Under the pieces are notes generated by a model, which was given only the letters and a program-made list of their open reading frames with translations, searched no databases and was not told the DNA's origin. This document shows, piece by piece, positions 56,396-64,000 of a stretch of DNA of 64,000 nucleotides. Numbering within the stretch: the first letter of the stretch is position 1; every line of letters begins with the position of its first letter. A program made the position numbers and the translations under genes. The stretch is from Diphasiastrum complanatum (Eukaryota > Streptophyta > Lycopodiopsida > Lycopodiales > Lycopodiaceae): positions 73,029,716 to 73,093,715 of the forward strand of contig CM055097.1 of the NCBI GenBank assembly GCA_029204225.1, read 5' to 3'.

Positions 56396-58500
56396 CATAC
56401 TTTGTTTCAGAGGATGATTGTGCAGTCACGGTCTGCTTCCTGCTGATCCATATCACAGCTGCATCGGCTGCTATTGTGCATCCTCCGGAGACGCTCTTGC
56501 AGTCATCTTTCAGGAACACCCAACTTGCATCACTGTAGGATTTGATCTAGAATCCTTCATGCTGAGAGAAGCACAACCCATAATCATCGTCTATTGAAGG
56601 TATTGCAGAATTCTCTTGGCTATCTTCCAGTGCGTAGGGCCGAGATTGACATTGAACTGGCTCATTCTGAAAACTGCATAAGCAATGTCAGGGCATATAT
56701 TGTCTGCCAGGTACATGAGCGATCCAATTAATCTCCTGTGGGCACATTCTGCATGGCTTCCTGTTCTTCTCCGTTCTGCCGGCAATCTTGCTTGGTCAGA
56801 ACTGCTCCAGCTACCATCTGCGTGTTAGCTCCCTTGCAGTCTATCATTTGAAAATTATTGATGATTTTCTGGATGTATCTTGACTGATGAAGATACAATT
56901 TCCCTTCATCAAGATCTCTGTCAATCTGCAATTCTAGGTAGCATCTTGCTTCCCTTAGGTCTGATATTTCAAAATGCTATGAACTATCATGCTTCACCTG
57001 AGCAACAGCTCATCGCTTCTAGACAGAATCAAAGTGTCATCCACGTACAATGCTATGATTATGATTTTTCCATCTGTGACCTTTGTATAGACATTGTAGT
57101 CGACCATCAATGGTTGAAATCCTAAGGATCTGAGAGTGTGATCCTTTTTCTTATACCACTGCCTGGCAAATTGCTTCAGTCCGTATATGCTTCTTTGCAT
57201 TCGACGGACGTAGTTTGCAAAGCGTGAGCAGTAAATCTTGGTGGTTGGTCCATATAGAACTCTTCATTCAACGATGTGGACATTGAGACTATATATTGTC
57301 GCATATGCAAATAGTAGGCGTAAGGACGAATGCTTTATGACTGGAGAAAAGGTCTCAGTATAGTCAACACCATTCTTGTGAGAGAAACCTTTTGCCACCA
57401 ATCCGGCCTTGTATTTGGATACGTTACCATCAGGTCCATACTTGTACTTGAAAATCCATTTTCATTCAATAAACGTGATGTAGTATCTTGAACCTCCCAG
57501 GGAGACCACATCAAATAGTCCACGATGTCAGAGTGTACCAGCTCCAGGAGTTCTTTTGTTCTAAAAGAGTCCTTGGTAAATGGTATACGTGACATCTTGC
57601 CTTTGTTATAGGCATCACAAGACTTCAAGCATGCTGCATCTTTGATGTTGACGCCAGTGAAATCTCTGTTCTGACTAGCGTTGACTGTATTTATGTGATA
57701 CAACCTCTTGTGCCATGTAATATCCATTGATTCGTTAATCTGGTGAGCTTGCTTAGACGACACTTGGATCCTGAGGTGATATAGGTTCCCCTTTCACCTT
57801 CTTGTTGTGACAAGCTGAGTGGTTGCAGCTTCAACCACTTCGCAGGTATCGCCTTCAAAGGTGACTTTCAGTCCTGCATCTACCATCTTAGCAACAAATA
57901 GTAGGTCCTTCTGAAGAGTGGGCACATACAGAGTGTCGTCGAGCCTTCTATCTCTTCCTTTGGTGCTTAACCACAACGCTCTGGTTCCGCTGACCTTGTG
58001 TCTGGAACCATCTCCCAAGATTATGTATATGGAGGATTCTAATTCTTGATTATTAGTGATCACGTGCCTCGTTGCCACGAAGTGTGACATTGCACCTGAG
58101 TCAACAATTATCTCTTTTGTATTTGAAGTTGATGTCGCACAGACATCAGCACACAAGTAAGCTGCTGGGTTCTTGCCGTTGTTGGCTCTGTCTTCAGACA
58201 TCTTGGAGGACTCGGGTTCATCCACGTAGGATGAGTTATTGTCACTCTCCCGTCTACTCTGAGCTTTCTTGTTTCTAGGATTTTGGTTGTAGTCAATGGT
58301 TGCATGACCCTTCTTGTGATAGTGGATGCACTATATATTTGGGTTGAGCCAGCACTTATCAATAGTGTGGTCTTCTCGCTTGCATCTCGTGTAGGTCTTC
58401 TTCTCACCGTTCTGTTGTCTCGGTTTATTTCTGCTCTCAGGGGGTGGTCCAGGGCTGCATGAGTGGCGCCGGGCAAGTGGCACCAGGCACTAGCACACCC
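56396..58500 (-). mobile_element. Ty1/copia element with integrase deletion (copia-9)
   Basis: Minus strand. A zinc-knuckle region near 58380-58280 is followed by the protease IIVDSGAMSHFV (58100). Next are DDTLYVPTLQKDLLFVAKMV (57930) and the pre-integrase ITWHKRLYHINT (57715) with CLKSCDAYNKGKMSR (57625), then integrase start LELVHSDIVDYLMW (57530). At that point most of the integrase core is missing and RT follows, with GLVAKGFSHKNGVDYTETFS around 57420-57350, MQRSIYGLKQFARQWYKKKD, the box IALYVDDTLIL (YVDD), and IGSLMYLADNICPDIAYAVF (56700). RNase H IWISRKQTVTAQSSSETKYV ends at the gypsy-3 junction. Several stops and shifts are present. No LTRs were identified. Confidence 0.9.
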
Positions 58501-58737
58501 AGGGGCACACACACATGAGGTGTTGGGAGAGATTATATATTGCCTCTGGGAAATCTCAAAAAAACGCTTATGGGATAAATGAGATTATGGGCAGCACGTG
58601 GGCAGGAGCGGATCACCTCTAGGACACGCGACGATAAGGCACTAGGGCGGGCGTCATCCTACTCGTCCCAATCAGAGATGAGGGGTTGGACTAGGATTTT
58701 AGTGAAGGGTTGAAGGGTGGGGTGAAGGGAATGACCC

Positions 58738-58993
58738 TTGAGAGTTGGGTTTGACATACCATAATTCAACTATTTTAATTAAAAATTTTAGTAATTTAAA
58801 AAGCTTAGATTTTCTCAACACAAAAAGGACAAAGGAACCTTCATATATCCTCCATAGAGACCCCATTGAGAATTGGGTTTGACATACCATTATTCAACTA
58901 TTTTAATCAAAAATTTTAGTAACTTAAAAAACTTAGATTTTCTCAACACAAAAAGGACAAAGGAACCTTCATATATCCTCCATAGAGACCCCA
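58738..58993. repeat. Tandem duplication, exact 128-base period
   Basis: 58738-58865 and 58866-58993 are about 96 percent identical by eye, both starting TTGAGA(G/A)TTGGGTTTGACA and ending CATAGAGACCCCA. High identity suggests a recent duplication compared with neighbouring repeats. It precedes copia-10 and may lie in its LTR. Confidence 0.92.
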
Positions 58994-59295
58994 ACGAGTT
59001 CTCCTTCACCAAGTAGAGATCATTCGTTTCTTACAGCTTCTTCATGGTTCTGATTATTAACATATGGTTGTTTTGCTCCTCAATGCTCATTCACAAATCC
59101 ATCGGGCTTGCAAGGCTTCAGGGCAAGCAATCATTCTTGTTGAAATCCGGGCCTTCACATGGGAGTTTGCACTCTTTCCTCTTTAAAGCTGTTTGGAAAA
59201 GTGCACTAAATATAAATACGATATATGTAGCTGCATGCACCGAGGATTCTGCTCGCTTCTCACTGTCGCGATGCGCATTGCCTCGAATTTCATTA

Positions 59296-61131
59296 TGGTA
59301 TCAGAGGTATCTCTTTGTTTATCTGATACCAACATGGTATTGGAGCTTTAGCCTAGTATCAAAGCATTTAGATATTATCATTACAATGTACATTATCAGA
59401 ACAATAGTTCTGATATAGTATAGACTTTGTTTATAATAGTTTTCAGTCACACAATATTCTATCTACATACACTCATCCTAAAATTCCAGATGGATTCGCA
59501 ACCACAGTCTGCTCTAATGGTTCGAATTACCACTTGTGGAAATTCAAGATGAGAGTAGTATTGATGGCCAAACAACTTTAAAAACTAGAACCGAACTAAT
59601 TTCCAATGTCGATGAGCAAGCCATTTCCAAATGGAAGCTTAGGGATGGAAAGGCTTTTGCCTTGATCACCCTTATGACACACAAATTGGCCATATCAGAC
59701 AAGCCCAATCTTTGAAAAATGCTTGAGATATATTGAATACACTATACGAAGTGAGAGATGTCACTTTGAAGCTGCATCTAAGGAGAAAGTTCTCTCTCAA
59801 AATGTCAGAAGGTCATTCTGTTTAGAATCACATTAATCAATTCAAGACTCTGATGGAACAGATGATGACAATAGGTTCAGTGATCGAAGACTCCGATGTT
59901 GTAATGACCTAAATTGTCCAGTTTGCCATTCTCATACGAAAACTGGGTGACTATGATAACCACACACTCAGATATAACATTATGTAGAGTCATAATTATG
60001 CTTCTATAGGAGGATACAATAAGAAGTGGATCATCCTTGTCCTCCATCAATGACTCACAAGCATTATTCTTGAAGAAGAACACAAAGAAGCATCAGAAGA
60101 AGAAGGTTGTCCATCGACAATTCGACAACAATTAGAAGTAGTCATAGAAGACCCAGAATCAGCAACTTGATCAGAGCAAAAAGAGATTATTCAAAAACTA
60201 CTGCAAGAGGACAAACCACGAAATCCAGGACTATCGAATCTTGAAGTTCAAGAACGACAAGAAGAAGAAGCCAGATCAGCAAGCTTATGCAGTCAACACA
60301 GCAAAATGTCATTGACAACAAAGAGCGAGAAGCTTTCCTGGTGAACATCACCATGTCGAACAATCAAAGGATTGGTTCCTCGATTCTGGAGCAATGCAGC
60401 ACATGACAAGCCATCAAGAATGGCTCATCGACTATTCGGCCTACAACACGAAGAAGTTCGTTCACCTTGGAGACAACAGCTCACACAAAATTGAAGGTGA
60501 AGATGTTGTCAAACTAAATTCTCAGAATGGACTATCGAAACTGATACCACATATATTGTATATCTTGAACTTGATGACAAATCTTTTGTCGGTCAGTCAA
60601 ATCACAGATCTAGGACATCGAGTAGAGTTTCAGACAGATTCTTGTTGAATTCTTGATAAGATCAAGAGAGTCCTTGCACTCGAAAAGAGACAGGCTTATC
60701 TCTATAGGCTTAGTCAATGTCATTTTGTAACTGATCGTGCTTTAAGTAGTTCAGCATCTATCAATAAAGATTTGACTTGGCATTATAGACTTGGTCATCT
60801 TAATCATGTATCATTAGGTAACATGTCTAGACATTTTTCAGTTCGAGATTTAGACTATAAAATTGTCGACCTTCCTATCTGCCAAAGTTGTATCATAGGA
60901 AAGCAGACAAGAAGGCCATTTAAGTCGAATCAAGAACATATATCTAAAGATTTGTAAAACATTGTACATAGATATATATGTGGCCCAATGCATACACCAT
61001 CACTGCTTGATGCAAAATTCTTTATTACTTTTATAGATGACTATTCTAAAAGAGCTGATGTATATTTTCTAAAGCAGAAATCTGAAGCTTTCGAGTCCTT
61101 CAATATATACAAAGAGAATGTTGAGTTGTGA
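59296..61131 (+). mobile_element. Ty1/copia gag-protease-integrase start (copia-10)
   Basis: Plus strand. Primer-binding site TGGTATCAGAGG at 59296-59307, ATG at 59490 (MDSQPQSAL), then degraded gag with ISKWKLRDGKAFALITLMTH and LKLHLRRKFSLKMSEGHSV. The protease is WFLDSGAMQHMTSHQEW (60372-60425). Next are PHILYILNLMTNLLSVSQIT, then LTWHYRLGHLNHVSLGNMSR with CQSCIIGKQTRRPF (HHCC region, 60770-60920), and integrase CGPMHTPSLLDAKFFITFID to about 61131. RT is absent. TATAAATA near 59212 may belong to its 5' LTR, whose left end could not be fixed. Its gag resembles copia-2. Confidence 0.9.
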
Positions 61132-61739
61132 TGGAAGAAGAAGTGACAAAAGCTAGGTGGGGCCCGATCTCCCTGATGGAGAGGACTCTAGAAAACAATA
61201 AAGTGCGAAATAGCTCTCCTGTTCACGTTCTAGGAATCTTAAATTAAGTGCGTATTCCGAGACAATTTTTTGAGTACATCCACCGTAGAGTATTGAATTC
61301 TTGTTAATCAATTTGAGTAAAGGTCCAATTCAGAATTATAGTAATGGTGCAGCAAAGTAGTGCTTGTTCCTCAGGTGTCAAAGGCAGCCACCATCTGATC
61401 AAATTCAGAGGAGTCAGAGATGTCCGTGATTTGGTCAGACTGAGTTAACGAGCAAGACAAGTAAATATTAAAGTGCAATCAATCACAATATGATATATCT
61501 ATGTTAGATGTAGATATGAAAAGCATTGCTTATATATATTACACTGAAAATGCTTGTCATGGAGAAAGAGCAACATAAATGGTTACAGCCTGAAAAACAA
61601 CGATGTAACTCAAATGGAAATCTTTCGCTCTTTTGCACACGACTAAATGAGGGTTCTAGATGTATTTATACGCATCCTTGTTTATTACAAGAATCTTTTA
61701 ACTAATCTATAATTACAAAACTAATTTAGTTTAAACTAT
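61132..61739. other. Gene-free stretch with minus-strand TATA-like box
   Basis: No coding evidence. Near 61655-61670 the minus strand reads GCGTATAAATAC, a good TATA box directed leftwards. With the tandem array immediately upstream of it, this may be the U3/R part of a decayed minus-strand LTR. Confidence 0.35.
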
Positions 61740-62290
61740 GTACTTGGTTGTGAAATTATGTAAAACAACATCTGTACAAGTAAATAATAGTCAAATGACT
61801 CGAAGTCATAGATTGTCGCATTTTTTGGAAGTGATTGGAACGATTGAACTTCGAAGTAGAACCAACTATCGCATATTTGCATTTTGCTGAAGTAGTAAAA
61901 AACTGCCGATCGTTCAAGTAGACTGAATTGTCGCATTTTTCGAGAAAATGTGAAAAAACCAACAAACTGTTCATTTGGTGAAGTGGATTGAATTGTCACA
62001 TTTTGGGAAAATGCAAAAAAGGTGACAAATAGTTCATTTTGAAATTGTTGCATTTTTTGAGAAAATGCAAAAAATTCAACAATCAGTTCATTTGTTGAAG
62101 TAGACTGGATTGTCGCATTTTTCAAGAAAGGGCCAAAAAGGCAACAAATATTTAACTTCTTTGAATTATTTGAAAAGAAGTCACTGTCAAATAATTGTTG
62201 TATTTTTTGAAAGTTTTCAAAAAATGCGAACTGTGTGACAACCAGTTCATTTCTGCAGACTATTGCGAAAAATATTGTATCTCTGCAGAC
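61740..62290. repeat. Degenerate tandem array with internal hairpins
   Basis: About seven units of 60-75 bases carry TTCATTTG(T/G)TGAAGT(A/G)GA, TTGTCGCATTTTT and GAGAAAATGC(A)AAAAA. GCATTTTT...AAAATGC makes each unit partly self-complementary. The right part (62220-62340) changes to TTCTGCAGACT-(T)GCGAA repeats. Phe-rich minus-strand frames here are repeat artefacts. Confidence 0.7.
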
Positions 62291-62669
62291 TGTTTCGAAG
62301 ATAGTATATTTCTGCAGATTGATAGAAAAGTACTATGATTTGATGAAGTCGTTGAAGATGTCCAGGTCTTCAATGGTCTTCAATTTCTTGAACTTGACAT
62401 TTGAATGTGGAAAAGCAATAGGATTGGTTACCCTTTAGTCTTTGTCCATGGATGAAAATCAGCCGGAAGCTCGACATAGTCATCCTTCGAATAGTTTGGC
62501 TGTCTGATTTTTGTGATTCCTACAGGTATCAAATGAGTAGACATAGAACCAAAGGAGATTGCATCTGACCCTAGACAAGTGATCAATAAATGTGCAAGAA
62601 AAAATCTCGAAATGAAAATAATATCATTAAGGAGAAAACTGTGAACTTAATTTCCAATAGTACCTCTTA

Positions 62670-64000
62670 AGATCATAGTTGGTGCCTTGGTGTCTTTGTC
62701 AGATTTAGCATGCTGAAATTTTTTTGATGCTTGATGCTTTGGTGAAAATGTCTGCAACCATTTCTGTGATGGAGCTGTATTAAAGAATCACTTGTCCTGA
62801 GAAAACTTTTTTTCCAAATAAAATGGTATTGGATTTCTATGTGCTGAGACTTGTCATGAAATCTAGGATTTAGAGATAGTGAAACACAGCTCAAGTTGTC
62901 ACACAATGGTGGTGGCATTAAACTGAGTATGATTTTTGAATAGTCTGATCCATATAGTTTCTTTTGAAGCTTCACATGCTGCGATGTACTTTGCTTCGGT
63001 AAGAAAGTGTTACATTTTCTCCCAATCTGAGTCGGAGTAGCCTCGTAGAACCAGTGGGTTGACAGCATTTTCATCATAATAGAATGTGATCTAAACTTCC
63101 CTAAATATATTTCATCACTCTCTTAAGTTTGATGCTTTCTAATGCAAGATCCTAGGATTAGACATGAATTGACTTAACGTGCTAATAGTGTATGAAAGAT
63201 CTGGTCTAGTGCACAACATGGCATACATCAAAGATTCCATAAGTGAACTTTGCTAAGTCGAGTAGAAGGTTTAGTCAATACTATGCTTGGATCCATTGGT
63301 GTATCAACCGGTTTGCGATCAGACATATGAAATCTCTCTAGAACATTTTCTAGATATTTATGCTGGCTAAGATAGATTTTCTTTTCTAATCTATTTATAG
63401 TACTATGAATTTCTAATAAAGAATGAACAGTGCTTAGATCAATCATGTCAAATTCTTTTGACAGATCACTCTTTGTAGTGTCACAGTGCAATAAGATTGT
63501 GTCATTACACAATAAGTCAGCTGGATTGTTTGCAAAATCCAATTGAATAAGGTAGGCATTGATTTTTTTGAACCAAGCCCTTGTGGCCTGTTTCAAGCCA
63601 TAGATTGTTTTGTGCAGCTTGCACACTTTGTGATCTTGGCCTTTGACTTTGAATCCTTCTGGCTGGAAGGTATACATCTCCTCTTTGATGTAGCCTCTGA
63701 GAAATGTTGTCTTGACATCCATCTGATGCATCTCGAGGACTTCTGCGGCTGCTAATGCAATCAGAGTCCTGATTGATGACATTTTGACAACATGACTGAA
63801 AATGTATTGATAATCCACTCCTTTGACTTTATTAAATCCTTTAGCCACCAGCCGTGCTTTCCATTTTTCAACCATCAGGGTTGATCTTCTTCTTGAAGAT
63901 CCACTTGTTGTTGATAACTCTCTGGTGAGTGGGAAAGTCGACTAGTGTCTAGGTCTGGTTCGGCATGTCCAAAACGACTATGCCACAATAAAGCATCATT
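62670..64000 (-). mobile_element. Ty1/copia RT-RNase H, running off the right edge (copia-11)
   Basis: Minus strand. RT from 63875 reads MVEKWKARLVAKGFNKVKGV, MHQMDVKTTFLRGYIKEEMY, QPEGF, CKLHKTIYGLKQATRAWFKK. The catalytic YVDD box is not intact; that segment reads NDTILLHCDTTK. Then come HKYLENVLERFHMSDRKPVD and TPMDP. Further left are RPDLSYTISTLSQFMSNPR, LRGYSDSDWE and the RNase H end CDNLSCVSLSLNPRFHDKSQ with HIEIQYHFI (63070-62780). The catalytic loss and stops make it inactive. Integrase and gag would lie beyond 64000. Confidence 0.9.

Noticed and set aside
61736-62125. Phe/Ser-rich 129-codon minus-strand frame
   Set aside because: It is a translation of the degenerate tandem array; the peptide repeats with the DNA unit.

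Overview
The window looks like nuclear DNA of a land plant with a large, repeat-rich genome. The evidence is a plant-type family-1 UDP-glycosyltransferase, a nine-exon HAK/KUP potassium transporter with plant GT-AG introns, many decayed Ty1/copia and Ty3/gypsy retrotransposons primed by initiator-tRNA-Met, and many long CT/GA microsatellites. The very low gene density, and the presence of a DNA-methyltransferase-like relic and a retroelement-type nuclease ORF, make me lean towards a fern or gymnosperm rather than a small-genome angiosperm. That placement is inference only.

Host genes. Only two complete genes are visible. A single-exon UGT lies on the minus strand at 4542-6005, with the full 44-residue PSPG box and a TATA box about 60 bases upstream of its ATG. 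A HAK/KUP potassium transporter lies on the minus strand at 14412-19754; nine exons join in phase to 777 codons, with a TATA box at 20033-20040. A third locus at 33334-33525 is one clean first exon of a zinc-independent quinone-oxidoreductase/enone-reductase gene, and no later exon was found to its right.

Retroelements. 1-2000, copia-1 (minus). 7937-8749, copia gag only (minus). 12262-13186, end of copia RNase H plus a 3' LTR (plus). 22260-24273, internally deleted copia-4 with its 5' LTR and primer-binding site. 24290-26731, copia-5 gag-protease with its 5' LTR, abutting a gypsy reverse transcriptase. 26732-29811, gypsy-1 with its 5' LTR. 39254-41646, three unrelated copia pieces. 42493-52620, the largest element: gypsy-2 gag-protease-RT-RNase H-integrase (52620 down to 46585), then about 1.5 kb carrying 24-base minisatellites, then an unrecognised ORF on the same strand (44709 down to about 43190), then an LTR (43148-42493). 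54437-56395, gypsy-3 gag-protease fused to copia-9 (56396-58500). 59296-61131, copia-10 (plus). 62670-64000, copia-11 (minus, running off the window). All are interrupted by stops or frameshifts.

Other structure. 21586-22239 is an open 217-codon ORF resembling the nuclease-like C-terminus of reverse-transcriptase proteins. 30449-31473 is a broken gene resembling a beta-class DNA amino-methyltransferase. Several fold-back structures are present: a 161/166-base inverted repeat at 36725-37086, a 37/37-base hairpin at 20578-20659, a perfect 17-base hairpin at 54053-54092, and a scattered set of GC-rich palindromes in AT-rich DNA.

I saw no tRNA, rRNA or CRISPR array. All protein-family calls come from reading motifs; no database search was run.
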